A stretch of 64,000 nt of DNA from Yponomeuta sedellus (taxonomy: Eukaryota; Arthropoda; Insecta; Lepidoptera; Yponomeutidae): contig OW203744.1 of the NCBI GenBank assembly GCA_934045075.1, forward strand, positions 3,993,501 through 4,057,500. The letters are read 5' to 3'. The translations under genes were made by a program, and so were the position numbers. Below are positions 10,795-21,375 of this stretch, piece after piece (position 1 is the first letter of the stretch; the number at the start of each line of letters is the position of its first letter). The notes under the pieces were generated by a model, which worked only from the letters and a program-made list of their open reading frames with translations, had not been told where the DNA came from and ran no database searches.

Positions 10795-11180
10795 CGGATT
10801 TTGGCACAATACACCATCGACCCATTATGTCCTCACCGAGGGGCACGAGTCTCTTCACTGAGAAAGGTATAGGCCATACTCCACCACGGGGGCCAAGTCC
10901 GGATTGGGAGAGGCTTGCAAGACTAGTGGCCGGTCTTACTGTCACAAGATTTCAAGCGCACTAAGACTTGGCTTAATTACTGCCCTCTATCGACGGCAGC
11001 CGGCACCAACAGCTTAACGTGCCTTGCCAAGCATGAAACGGCTCGGAAAAATGACAGTAGCGTTAGTCATAGACAGTCACCCATCCATGCACTGAACGCG
11101 CCCTATGTTGCTAATCTTCGTGATCGTTTAACCTGTTAAGAGCTCTCAGGCAGCCGGGGTTACGAGCGATTAACTTCATA
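10795..11180 (-). mobile_element. 5S-headed SINE-like repeat, second subfamily
   Basis: Near full length on the minus strand. The 3' portion (ATCGACCCATTATGTCCTCAC, CGGGGGCCAAGTCCGGATTGG) precedes the 5S-like head complement (ACCCATCCATGCACTGAACGCGCCC) and CAGGCAGCCGGGGTTACGAGCG. It pairs in type with 6757 and 36470. Confidence 0.75.
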
Positions 11181-11454
11181 TTAATTCTTTCGTAACTTCC
11201 TTATTCAGCCACTCCTGCTCTCAACACGATAAAATTAACCTTCAGAGTTACCCACCTCCTTGTTCGCAGGTGACGTCAATCTGTAAATCCCTGAACAGTA
11301 ATTCGCAAAACCGTGTCTTAAGCGCCCTCACCCATAAGGGATTGGTGAAATGGTGACCAACTTGACAATTGAGTTAGCTGTTTCATTTAATGCCGTCACT
11401 TTAAATTTATTTGGAGGCATTCACTTAGCGCTTGAAGCTGGAAAAATTATACGG

Positions 11455-11690
11455 GGATTAGTCCGAGTTGGTGGACGATTGTAAGACAGTGGCAGGTATT
11501 ACTGTCACAAGCACCAAGACGCCCATCAGGCCTCTGACATGGCTTAACCAGTGCCACTTCATGACAGCCAGCACCAACGGGTTAGCGTGCTTTGCGAAGC
11601 ACAGAAGCGTTCGGAGAAAACGCCTCTAGCGGTAGTCACAGGACGGTCACCCAACCAGCATCTGACCGCGCCTGTTGTTGCTTAACTCGG
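11455..11690 (-). mobile_element. 5S-headed SINE-like repeat
   Basis: GTCCGAGTTGGTGGACGATTG through GCCTCTGACATGGCTTAAC and the 5S-like head complement (CACCCAACC..GACCGCGCCTGTTGTTGCTTAACTC). The 3' terminal 70 bases are missing. Confidence 0.75.
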
Positions 11691-11750
11691 TCCCATTAGA
11701 CCCCAGTAGGATGCCCATTAAAAGTAAAATTTTACTATTATTATTTTAAA

Positions 11751-11830
11751 GGTACGGTTTGGGGACCAGATACCATTTAAGTGAATGAATGATTATTCAC
11801 TTAAATGGTATCTGGTCCCCAAACCATACC
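11751..11830. mobile_element. 80-bp hairpin MITE
   Basis: Two 36-base arms (GGTACGGTTTGGGGACCAGA..AAGTGAAT and complement) surround an 8-base loop, with one mismatch in 36. It is short, nearly perfect and has no coding capacity, so it is probably recent. The target duplication was not resolved. Confidence 0.7.
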
Positions 11831-11841
11831 TATAAAACCAT

Positions 11842-12291
11842 AACTTTATTCTGGTTTGAACCAGAATACGCTATTCTATAATATAAAAATGAATGCTTGA
11901 TGTGTTGGACTCACGGAACTTTATTCTGGTTTGAACCAGAATACGCTATTCTATAATATAAAAATGAATGCTTGATGTGTTGGACTCACGGAACTTTATT
12001 CTGGTTTGAATCAGAATACGCTATTCTATAATATAAAAATGAATGCTTGATGTGTTGGACTCACGGAACTTTATTCTGGTTTGAACCAGAATACGCTATT
12101 CTATAATATAAAAATGAATGCTTGATGTGTTGGACTCACGGAACTTTATTCTGGTTTCAACCAGAATACGCTATTCTATAATATATAAATGAATACTTGA
12201 TGTGTTGGACTCACGGAACCTTATTCTGGTTTGAACCAGAATACGCCATTCTATAATATACAAATGAATGCTTGATGTGTTGGACTCACGG
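11842..12291 (+). repeat. 75-bp tandem repeat, six units
   Basis: CTATTCTATA recurs at 11871, 11946, 12021, 12096, 12171 and 12246, an exact 75-base period. Each unit holds TTCTGGTTTGAACCAGAATACG (itself partly palindromic), the Helitron-like TCTATAATAT start and GATGTGTTGGACTCACGGAA. Units differ by only a few substitutions. Confidence 0.9.
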
Positions 12292-12473
12292 ATGTCATTG
12301 ATATCCGTGGTTGGACTACATAGTACTGAAGAAAAAGAATGTGTTGGTAAGCGCAAATCTCGAGAGCAGCTGCACCGATTCTTTTTTAAGAATGTTCCTT
12401 GAAGTACGAGGATAGTTATTACAGAAAAAAAGAATCGACTGTTAGGCGGTATGAAGTTCGCTGGGTCAGCTAG
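11842..12473 (+). mobile_element. Helitron-like element with iterated 5' terminus
   Basis: The right part (GTGTTGGTAAGCGCAAATCTCGAGAG..CTTGAAGTACGAGG..GCTGGGTCAGCTAG) matches the short Helitron at 56746-56927. It ends CTAG followed by T, as canonical Helitrons do. The left part is a tandem array whose unit contains the 5'-terminal TCTATAATATAAAAATGAAT of that family. No Rep/helicase gene is present, so it is non-autonomous. Confidence 0.7.
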
Positions 12474-13279
12474 TTACAAATAAATATCACAAAGTAAAAC
12501 GGACTTCCAAATAAAATCCATAATAATAATATTGCAAATTTCTCAATTCGTATTTCATAGCTCCGTTGAGCGAAGGGTCACTCAATATCTCTTACAATCC
12601 ACTTCCTGTCCATCTTGCGTCCCGCCAGCCAATAATAACGCCGACCCTCTGTCAATCACACGTTTTCGCGAACCTTTTTAGGGTCCCGTAGGCAAGAGGA
12701 CCAAAAAACTCTAATATATAAAGATAAGATAATTGATTTCATCAAAATCAGAGTTACACAGCTATGGTACAATAACATATGTAGAGTACATTTTTGACAT
12801 AAGGTACTAGAGCTTGCACTTAATAATGAATGCCTGATGTCTAAACTAGGCAGGGCCTGTTGTATAGAGCATCAGTGTTCCTTCCATATTTATATTACAA
12901 AAATTTACAATAGAGCAACATATTGTTATTCACTAGTTATTACGAAGTATCAAAAGGTAAATTTTATCAATTTGACTTATGGTGTGACATAGGTAAACCT
13001 TTATTTTTAATTATTAACACACTATAAGATTTAAATGATTCTGCAGTTAAGTACTTAAATTTAATCAAATTTATTATAAATTTATTTAATGAAATATTAT
13101 ATATTCCACCTTACTTTATTTATAAAGTGAGTACAGCAGGTGACAATCAGATAACTATATAAAATTAAAAGTTTAGGGCTCTAAGCTTGACTGCCCCCCA
13201 AAACATTCGCAGACGTTTGTTTATTCATAAAAAACTTGACTTGACACTTGAACACTACGCATTGATACACAATATTATT
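12474..13279. other. AT-rich unique DNA
   Basis: No coding frame and no recognised repeat ends. A GC-richer segment at 12600-12690 has no supported exon. Confidence 0.35.
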
Positions 13280-13390
13280 TCTTCTTCTTCTTCAGGCTAT
13301 ATTATATAGTCCAGTGCTGGACATAGCCCTCCCCTAATCAGCGCCATAGCGCCCTTCAGCTTGCCGCATCCAGCATCTGCCGGCAGTTTA
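13280..13390 (+). repeat. Fragment of dispersed family G
   Basis: TTCTTCTTCAGGCTATATTATATAGTCC, CTGGACATAGCCCTCCCCTAATCAGCGCCATAGCGC match the start of the repeat at 38405, 48025 and 63480. Confidence 0.65.
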
Positions 13391-13409
13391 AAATAAATAC
13401 AACTTAAAA

Positions 13410-13515
13410 CATACATACATACATACATACATACATACATACATACATACATACATACATACATACATACATACATACATACATACATACATACATACAT
13501 ACATACATACATACA

Positions 13516-13546
<31 letters not shown>
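13410..13546. repeat. (ACAT)n microsatellite from a LINE tail
   Basis: About 34 copies of the unit lie immediately 3' (minus strand) of the LINE end. Open frames of alternating MYVC residues are artefacts. Confidence 0.9.
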
Positions 13547-13547
<1 letters not shown>

Positions 13548-13868
13548 CTTAAGAATGTACATACATAACCTCACGCCTGTATCCCAGAGGGGTAGACAGA
13601 GATTATCTACGTTCATAAGTCGTTGCATGCACGCACGCCGGTTCCGGGTACTTTTTATCTTCCCCTTCGATAAATCCCCTTTTTGGTCGATGTATGTCCG
13701 TCTGGGACGTCCCGTACCATCCGTTCCACTCACATTCGCAATATAGGTGTTTCGTCCTCAGATCATGATCTGAGGTTTCGTCAATCTTTCTTCCGTCAGC
13801 GTCATCCTCTCCACATGTCCAAGCCAATGCGACATTCCTTTCTCAATTCTAGTCACTACATCCTCTTT
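13410..13868 (-). mobile_element. LINE 3' end with (CATA)n tail
   Basis: On the minus strand: C-terminal reverse-transcriptase ORF remnants (GRPRRTYIDQKGDLSKGKIK, STRNRRACMQRLMNVD), then the 3' UTR AACCTCAC complement and a long tetranucleotide run. Frameshifts separate the conserved blocks, so it is dead. Confidence 0.8.
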
Positions 13869-14084
13869 CAAAAATAACAATCAACTATCATCATTTAGTA
13901 ACAAAATTAAATTGTTATTCTAGTCTTATGTTTCGAAAGTATCTTGTGTACTTCAAAAAGTTATCGCAATTTTAAAAGCGTAATACTTAATTTTGCAGGC
14001 CAGTGTAAATAGACATTTACCAAAAAGAATATATTTACAGTGTTTCTATTTAGGCGATTCATACGTAGTTATTAGGTTGCCTGT

Positions 14085-14190
14085 AAGAAATCACTCTTAG
14101 CGATAAGACCTCCAATTGTATAACATAACTTAGATTTAAGAAATCATGGTTGTATTCTTTTTTATGGTTATGCAATAAAGTGTTCTCTAT
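14085..14190 (+). mobile_element. LINE 3' tail with (ATCT)n end
   Basis: AGAAATCACTCTTAGCGATAAGACC, CAATTGTATAACATAACTTAG, GATTTAAGAAATCATGGTTG, AATAAAGTGTTCTCTATCTATC. This is the uninterrupted version of the sequence that is split at 2740-3165; a related tail is at 60345. Confidence 0.6.
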
Positions 14191-14194
14191 CTAT

Positions 14195-14395
14195 CTACGA
14201 CGACCTCTGTGGCGCAGCAGTAGTGCATCTGCCTACCACGGAAGAGGTCCCGGGTTCGAACCCCAGCTGGGGACAGTAAAAAAGCCCCAGGTCTTAGATG
14301 TTTACATGTTTGTGATGTCGTTGTTGCTGGTTCCCACGACACAGGGTATCCTAATGTGGGGCCAGAAGCAATGTATGTGCTTGTATGTAAATGTT
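14195..14395 (+). mobile_element. tRNA-headed SINE, nearly full length
   Basis: The head GACCTCTGTGGCGCAGCAGTAGTGC..GGGTTCGAACCCCAGCTGGGGAC has pol III A- and B-box-like elements. A short A run and a body follow (GATGTTTACATGTTTGTGATG, CACAGGGTATCCTAATGTGGGGCCAG). It inserted next to a LINE tail. Open frames through it are not genes. Confidence 0.75.
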
Positions 14396-14799
14396 ATGAT
14401 ACTACGTTATCTATCTTATTTAAGTCTGTGTTCCTGTTACCTGTGTGTTAAATATTGCAACAGTAGATGACGTAACAAGCAAATGTAACAAACCATTTTT
14501 TTTTATTCTACCCGAAGCGAATAAAACTTTGTCCAATTAAAATTGAAAATCTTCCATTTGCCTCCTAAGCGGGAATCAATCAGGAAAGAACTAATTTAAC
14601 AAGAACAAGAAGTAGGCGGAGATAAAACCTTCGGAAGATGTCGTCTAGATAGCGGGGCCTACTCGGGATAAAGCAGCGGAAGATTTTTTTGCATCCTAAC
14701 AATGTACTCGTCGCGTGCTTGTCAAATAAATACCTAAACAAATCTAAATAAATGTCTTTGACATTAACAGTGAAGTATTTTCTAAGGTTAACACGAGCA

Positions 14800-14975
14800 C
14801 TAGTCATAATTAAAACTGTTTCTATACGGATTTATGCTCGTTTATTACATTTTTACAATTTTCCGACGTTTCGGCACTTTTTAGGTGCTTTGGTCCCGGG
14901 TGACTGAGGTGACCACCTCAAAGACATTTATTTGGATAAACGAGCATAAATCCGTATAGAAACAGTTTTAATTAA
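14800..14975. mobile_element. Penelope-like repeat with inverted termini
   Basis: TTAAAACTGTTTCTATACGG..ATGCTCGTTTAT appears at the left and inverted at the right. Between them are CAATTTTCCGACGTTTCGGCAC and GGTCCCGGGTGACTGAGGTGAC. The same terminal and internal motifs bound the larger copy at 28178-28835. Confidence 0.55.
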
Positions 14976-15039
14976 CAGTGAAAACAATTTATTTGAACAC
15001 AATAATAAAGGTACAGTTTATAGGGTCGTTATTATTTTT

Positions 15040-15187
15040 AAAAACCTATTTAGAGGCTAAAAATGCCACCCATGCCGGGATTCGAACCCGGGGCCTCTGG
15101 CTATCCGTGCCAGCGCGCTTTTTAACTGAGCTAATGGGCGAGTCGTCCTTGGGTAAAATTTTTAGACTCTAAATAGGTTTTTAAAAT
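15040..15187 (-). mobile_element. tRNA-hairpin element, short form
   Basis: AAAAACCTATTTAGAGGCTAAAAATG, the complement of the tRNA-like unit to TGAGCTAATGGGCGAG, then directly the inverted end TTTTTAGACTCTAAATAGGTTTTTAAA. The middle block and second tRNA arm are missing. Confidence 0.75.
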
Positions 15188-15357
15188 TATCCTTAGCACG
15201 CACTTTTTTTACAACATTTGTATTTCTTACCATAGCTGAAGATCTCCACACTAGGCTTAGCCTGGAATGTGGAGATCGCAAGACGAATTGCTATACAATA
15301 TTGTGCGGATTTCAGGTAGGTACAGTATCCAGCTGTGTATGAGTGAGATATAATAAT

Positions 15358-15512
15358 TTTTGAACTAAAACTTTCGTAAGCACAACACATTGTAGACTTT
15401 TAGTCCGGATTTACTTATGGGTGTTGTTATATCGGAAAAGTCCGACCTATCCTATTATCGGACTTTTCCGATATAACAACACCCGTAAGTAAATCCGGAC
15501 TAAAAGTCTACA
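15358..15512 (-). mobile_element. Retroposon-like hairpin element, family F (copy 2)
   Basis: Starts TTTTGAACTAAAACTTTCGTAAGCACAACAC, then a near-perfect inverted repeat of about 60-base arms ending CTAAAAGTCTAC. AGATATAATAAT is repeated exactly at 15346-15357 and 15513-15524. The long central block of copies 1 and 3 is deleted. Confidence 0.85.
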
Positions 15513-15616
15513 AGATATAATAATAATTGGAATTAAAATAGAAGTATGATAACAAATTAAATCGGCAATACATCACAATGTTTATATTGTAATTAAAGGA
15601 AGCTTTATCGTTGTTA

Positions 15617-15965
15617 ACCCTTCCCCACTGCTGGGGCACGGGTCTCTAACTGCATCGCAGGAAGGTTAGGCCATACTCCACCACGGGGGCCAAGTCCGGG
15701 TTGGTGGAGGATTGTAAAACAGTGGCAGCCTTACTGTCAGAACTTATCAAGCCGTCCATAAGGCCTCTGACATGACCTAACGACTGTCATTATATATGAC
15801 AGCCGGCACCAACGGCTTAGCGTGCCTTCCGAAGCACGAAAGCGCTCGGAAAAATGCCACTAGCGGTAGTCACGGGATGCTCACCCATGGTTGTTGCTTA
15901 ACCAAGTGATTGATTCCAATCACTCGGTTCGTCTAGGCCACGAGCGCTTCCCTAGGCCACAAGCG
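15617..15965 (-). mobile_element. 5S-headed SINE-like repeat, near full length
   Basis: Runs from TTAACCCTTCCCCACTGCTGG to GTCTAGGCCACGAGCGCTTCCC on the plus strand. The 5S-like head is partly deleted (ACCCATGG..TTGTTGCTTAACC). Confidence 0.8.
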
Positions 15966-16435
15966 CTGGGAATAGTTCAGACGAACAAAAACTTTTATTA
16001 GAGTCACAAGACGTATCAGGTTGGTTTATGTTTAGTTAGTTTATTTTCACCGAGAAAACGTGAAACGTTTAGTCTGGAGATGTAGACATTTCCTAATTGC
16101 AATTATCCTGACAAACCAGTTTCGCTTATTAACATTACTTGGGATAATTTTCTTACAAAACTGAAGTGCCTGAGTAGTCTAACGTGAACTTCTATTGACT
16201 CAACGGTGATTGGATTGGAATGTTTCCCACTTCGTTACGACGGAACCCCAACTGGGAAGTTGGCTTGTTATAAAAAGAATGGAACTTTTCCTGCCTCTCG
16301 GAACAAAGAGTGACTTTTGAGCGCCGAAGTTCTGAAAAGTGTAAAAGGTTTGCTGTTTGAGTTGCGTTTGTTCCCGTAAAGGCCATCCTAATTAAAATTA
16401 AGTCGGGGGCTTAATGACTCCTCAGTCTTGGGGCA

Positions 16436-16607
16436 AGCCATGTCAAAGGCCTTTTGGGCGGCTTGATAATGTCTGACAGTAAAGCCCGCCACTGTCTTAC
16501 CGACCTCCACCAACCGGGACTTGGCCCCCGTGGTGGAGTTTGGCCTAACCTTCCTGCAATGCAGGAAGAGACCCATGCCCCAGTAGTGGGGACTTACAGG
16601 GTTGCGA
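16436..16607 (+). mobile_element. 5S-headed SINE-like repeat, 3' half
   Basis: GCCATGTCAAAGGCC to GGGGACTTACAGGGTTG; 5' truncated. Confidence 0.75.
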
Positions 16608-16964
16608 TCGCAGTCTTGGGGCTAGGGACTGAAGGCACTTAATGGGACTTACCTGCATCGCACGCTAGCGCCATGAATATCATCATAAAGACGCTTTAAC
16701 ATCCTGAAGACGCCCACAGGATAGAGGCCTCCCCCGTAGTTTCTCACGAATATATCATCCCGAGTGAATTGAAATAGTCGATTTGAGTTGATTCAGTATT
16801 CGCGTCATCATCAGACATTTGCCGCCCAAATTAATGAATGAAAATGTTTATTTGCACGAAAAGTGGTACATAGTTAACAGCTGTTAAGGTATATTTAATT
16901 TTCTTCACAATTCATCTCTTTAGGTATGCAAAAATTAAAATATATTATTTACAATGGTCATGGC

Positions 16965-17160
16965 TTAGCGACTGACATTACATGACAGCCGACACCAACG
17001 GCTTAACGTGCCTCGCGAAGCACGGAAGAGCTCCAGTGGCATTTTACTAGGGGTAGTCACGGGATAGTCTCCCATACAGTACCTGACCGCGCTTGTGATC
17101 GCTTACCCCTAGTGATAGAATCACTCGGTTCCAGAAGGCGACGAGCACTTTGTGGCTTCG
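16965..17160 (-). mobile_element. 5S-headed SINE-like repeat, 5' half
   Basis: TGGCTTAGCGACTGACATTAC, GCACCAACGGCTTAACGTGCC, then the diverged 5S-like head complement (CTCCCATACAGTACCTGACCGCGC) and CACTCGGTTCCAGAAGGCGACGAGC. Confidence 0.7.
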
Positions 17161-17959
17161 TTATGTAATGATACATCAAAAATAATTTACGAACAAAATT
17201 AGTACCTCCTCCCTTAAGTAATGTCCGTTAATAAACTTTCTCATTTATAAAAGCGGTACGAGACAGGATTATCGGGATATCGCTAAGCAAATGTTTCCCC
17301 AGAGAGTATGTTAGGAATTTCTTAAGTCGACATTTGCCTTTTCGCGTTTATTTATTTTATTACCGCGACACATATGCGTCGCTCACTGAGCCATTATAAT
17401 TGTCAAGAACAACTAATAATAATTGTCGCAACATGTTTTACTCGACGCCACATCAGGTGTCATTGTAAAAGATTTATCCCGCATTCTTTGTAACCAGATG
17501 TTTATTTGTAAATTTTAATGTGGTAATAATGTTGTGCGGTACCCTGAGTGTCAGTGGTGTTCAACTACCTCAGCGCTTGCCAAAGCACGATGGGCTTGCG
17601 TAGTAACTTAGCGCATACTGTATCTCTCTCTCTCTCTGAGAGAAGGCCTTGCCTTGCAATTGGATGTATTAAGAAGTCCTTCTGATAAGTATGCCAAGAT
17701 CTGTTTAGAATTGTATGGGAACCCAGGAAATGTTTGGCTATTTTATAGTTATTGGCAAAAGTCTTGTACATTCAAAGTCGTAGAAACAGGTTGCGTGGAA
17801 GCGTCATGCTTCTTTTAACTCACTCCGATCTAGTGACGCGTTTCACGAATTACGTCATCTCGCTCTTGCTTTACAATTTAAAGGAAGAAAACAGGATGCG
17901 TGGATTCGCGCTCCCTCGCTCTAGGTGTACAATTTAAAGGAAAATAGATGAATTCGACA
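17161..17959. other. Unique DNA, nothing recognised
   Basis: Contains a short (TC)n run at 17618-17638 and a duplicated TTACAATTTAAAGGAA motif (17871 and 17928 areas). No supported exon or repeat. Confidence 0.35.
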
Positions 17960-18125
17960 GAATGGCGGCCGTGGGAGGGGGAACGGTCGGTGGGCAAACC
18001 AAACCAGGTCAGACGACCTAAGTTAAGTAGCCGGCAAACAGTGGATGAGACTAGCGCGAGACCGTGCTGCCTGGCGTGGAAATGAAGAGGCCTATACCCA
18101 GCAGTGGGGTTTACCGGGCTGATGA
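17960..18125 (+). mobile_element. LINE ORF C-terminus and 3' end (RTE-like)
   Basis: The plus-strand frame reads W..DDL..VAGKQWMRLARDRAAWRGNEEAYTQQWG and then stops near TTTACCGGGCTGATGATGA. This layout (RWMRxAxDRxxWRxxxEAYxQQW) is the classic tail of RTE-type LINE polymerases of Lepidoptera. It is 5'-truncated. Confidence 0.7.
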
Positions 18126-18147
18126 TGAGATGAATTCGATTCAAAGA

Positions 18148-18203
18148 TAGATAGAGAACACTTTGTTACACAACCAGAAAAATATTACAACCATGATTTA
18201 AGA
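18148..18203 (-). mobile_element. LINE 3' tail fragment
   Basis: GATAGATAGAGAACACTTTG, CACAACCAGAAAAATATTACAACCATGATTTAAGAGG; same family as 14085 and 2740. Confidence 0.5.
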
Positions 18204-18695
18204 GGATACATTTTAAAGTCTTTAAAGTTTTTAAAGACTTTAAAATGTATAAAATGTAACCTAACCTAACCGTGAATGAAAACTTTCTGAGAAAACGCGA
18301 GCGCCTGAGGTGCTCATATACAATAGTGCCGTTTTGTGCAAACCTCTTAAAACCGCTTAGAAGCGCCGGACTGTGGTGAGAAATATTGGTAACCCTGTGT
18401 GAAAGATGACCCTTTCTGTCAACAGCGACTTTCCGCAATATTGTTTTAATAAGTAATTCCCTTACCCCGGCCCGGCTGGATTGATAGGCCTCAAAGGGGT
18501 CTGATTAAAATTCCCTAAGTGGAGGGCCGATATTTCACTTTGAGATAATAAATCAGAAAGCAACAGCCGATGAGAGGAGGATGATTAGAAATTCCCTCGA
18601 AAGGTATTGCTGGAAGACTTATTTTTGTGGCTGAAAACGTAATTTAGGCTATTTGACAGTGTGAAAAAACTTTTATACATTTGTATCAATTAAAA

Positions 18696-18890
18696 ACTGA
18701 ACCAGCGAACTTCGTTCCGCCTAACAGTCGATTCTTTAATTTTTTTTTTATTTTTCCTTCCGTAAGAACCATCCTCGTGCTTCAAGGAATATTCTAAAAA
18801 GAGAATTAGCGAAATCGGTTCAGCTGCTATCGAGATTTGTTCATACCAACACATACAGGAATCGCTGAACGATTATAGAGGAGTTTTAAA
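18696..18890 (-). mobile_element. Helitron-like element, diverged
   Basis: ACCAGCGAACTTCGTTCCGCCTAACAGTCGATTC, CCATCCTCGTGCTTCAAGGAATATTC, CGAAATCGGTTCAGCTGC and a decayed end. Same family as 56746-56927. Confidence 0.6.
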
Positions 18891-18954
18891 CCTAATTTAA
18901 GGCATTTCAAATCAATTTTCAATGGATCATATTTGCAAAACAAAATAGGACAAA

Positions 18955-19140
18955 ATTTGATACAGTCTGTTAGCTTTTAGGATATACCTCGGGCTCTAGA
19001 GTAGGCTTCGGTTTTCGCCGAAAGCACACCAGTGTAATACTACTTCTAACTTTTCTACACTATTTTGAGAAGTTATGTGTCATATTAGTTCTTATATTTT
19101 TATTACACGAATATATCCGATTCTATCCATTAGTAGCCGA
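18955..19140. mobile_element. MITE, partial (related to 30778)
   Basis: GTCTGTTAGCTTTTAGGATATACCTCGGGCTCTAGAGTAGGCTTCG and TTACACGAATATATCCGATTCTATCC match the element at 30778-31013 in the opposite orientation. Confidence 0.6.
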
Positions 19141-19445
19141 GGTATTGTGTAGACGAGGTAGACTGTAATTTTGTGTCTGTAGCAATTTTATCGAAAACGG
19201 CCAGGATTGGTCGCATCTCTAATGACGTCACATATTGCTCAAGAGTGTTTTGGCGGCTTATTTTAAAAAATAAGGTTTATGTACCTACTTATTGTTTTAG
19301 AGAAATACACGATTAATTTATCACTCTCCGAGCACTTAATAAACACCAACGAAAAATCTGAATTGATTTTCTGTAAATGTGACATATAGCTTATCCAATA
19401 TACTTAACGCCGCCAATTGTACTCAGTATCTTTACTCCTTTATAA

Positions 19446-19858
19446 ACCCTTGTATGTCCCCACTGCTGGGGTACGGGTCTTTTCCTGCATGGCAGGAAAG
19501 TAAGGCCATACTCCACCAACGGGGTTCAAGTTCGGGTTGGTGGAGGATTATAGCTTACAATACTTCCATCCAATCACAAGGCCCGCCACTGCCTTACTGT
19601 CAGAAGTTTTTAAGCCGCCCATAAGGCCTCTAACATGGCTTAATTTACTTCTTTATCAACCCTTGTATGTCCCCACTGCTGGGGCACGGGTATCTTGCTG
19701 CATCGCAGGAAGGTTAGGCCATACTCCAACACGGGGGTCAAGTTCGGGTTGGTGGAGGATTGTAACTTACAATTCTTCCATCCAATCACAAGGCCCGCCA
19801 CTGCCTTACTGTCAGAAGTTTTTAAGCCGCCCATAAGGCCTCTAACATGGCTTAATTT
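19446..19858 (-). mobile_element. 5S-SINE 3' portion, tandem dimer
   Basis: Two adjacent copies of about 205 bases (19446-19650 and 19655-19858) share an unusual internal variant, TTACAATTCTTCCATCCAATCACAAGGCCCGCC. The same variant is present at 31252-31460. They look like a local or retroposed duplication of one variant. Confidence 0.75.
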
Positions 19859-20001
19859 ATCTTTACTTTTTTTTAATTCGTGTACTCTGGTGTACAATAA
19901 GAAATATACTTATGCTATTCTTGTACATGTCAACTCTACATATAGATTTGTTCGCTGTTTTGAAAGTTATAATTTCTGTATGTTTAAGTATTACTTTACT
20001 T

Positions 20002-20138
20002 AAAAACCTATTTAGAGGCTAAAAATTTCACCCATGCCGGGATTCGAACCCACTCGAACGCGCATTCAAACAAATTTAAATAGGTTTTTAAATTTGTTCC
20101 TTAGCACGGGTTAGTGCATTAAAAATAAAAATTGTATA
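20002..20138 (+). mobile_element. tRNA-hairpin element, short form with 12-bp target duplication
   Basis: AAAAACCTATTTAGAGGC..GGGATTCGAACCCA, then an abrupt junction to AAATAGGTTTTTAAATTTG and the tail hairpin GCACGGGTTAGTGC plus ATTAAAAATAAAAATTGT. ATTACTTTACTT is repeated exactly at 19990-20001 and 20139-20150. Confidence 0.85.
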
Positions 20139-20265
20139 ATTACTTTACTTGTTTATTTTTTTTCTGTAATTTGCCTTATTGTTCAATATCAAAGTCAATA
20201 ACGATCATCATAACAGATTTTTTTTTATTAAAGTGAAATTTATTCATTGTATACAAAATTATATT

Positions 20266-20530
20266 CTTTTTTTTAATGCACTAACCCGTGCTAAGGAAAA
20301 TTTTAAAAACCTATTTAGAGGCTAAAAATACAGATCTGAATCTGTACGTAATACATAGAATATCTGAATCTGTACGTAATACAGAGAATATTGTAAGTTG
20401 AGGTTCGAAATTTTACTGATGCCGGTGAGTCGCCCATTAGCTCAGTTGGAAAGAGCGCTGGCACGGATAGCCAGAGGTCGCGGGTTCGAATCCCGGCATG
20501 GGTGGAATTTTTAGCCTCTAAATAGGTTTT
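20266..20530 (-). mobile_element. tRNA-hairpin element
   Basis: Tail complement (TTTTAATGCACTAACCCGTGC) and first arm, a small tandem duplication (ATCTGAATCTGTACGTAATAC twice), then a complete plus-sense tRNA-like unit with perfect A box (TTAGCTCAGTTGG) and B box (GGTTCGAATCC). No target duplication was resolved. Confidence 0.8.
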
Positions 20531-21375
20531 TTAAATTCTATAAAAAATGTCAATTTAAATGTCAACACACACACACGCCAAAGTCATTTTTTTTTAGTAC
20601 TTACTTGTTGAAAGTTTGATTCATACGTTTGTGTTGGATTTATTGGGTTCGCGTAACTATTCACCTTTTTTGAACTAAAACTCTACAATTATTCACCTTG
20701 TTATCTAAATTCTAGTTATATTAAAAACGTGAAAGTTTTTAAGATTGGGTGAAGAAGAAAGAAGACAAACATTTATTTAACGCCACATAGACATACAAAA
20801 TTTGACAGAAATGAAGAAAAAAAAAGCAGGAGTAAAACAAAAGCAGAAGAAAAGCGGAACTACAGATGAATGAGATGAACATAAATTCCTACGCTACACA
20901 GTATGTCCATGCAGCGGAAAAAAGGCCTCATGCTCAGTATAAGCTGAGGGTTTGCACCCACAACACTGATTTTCAGCAAGGGCCTTTGATTTTCAGCAAG
21001 GGCCTTTGGATGAAGGGTGGATGGATGTTAGTTACTCTTTCACGTAAAAACTACCGAATGGTTGCAAAAGCATGTATGCATTGTACATTTGCATATAGTT
21101 CGGTCTCTGCTAATCAACGTAAGGGACTAGCTGATTGTTGCCCAGGGTCCGCCAGACATACGAGCTCCTCTAACTAGAGCGTACCCTGAGCGCGTACCCA
21201 GCATCAAATCTTGAGTGACACCAATCGTGTTACTGTCAAATCTCACACTAATTGCTGTCACAAACGTCAGGGCTCCAGCAGGATTTGGTGGGCATAATCC
21301 GATTTCCGATACCGACTTGATGTCCCGACGCATTTCGTACCGCCACAGAACCCATTTTTACGATCAAATATAATA

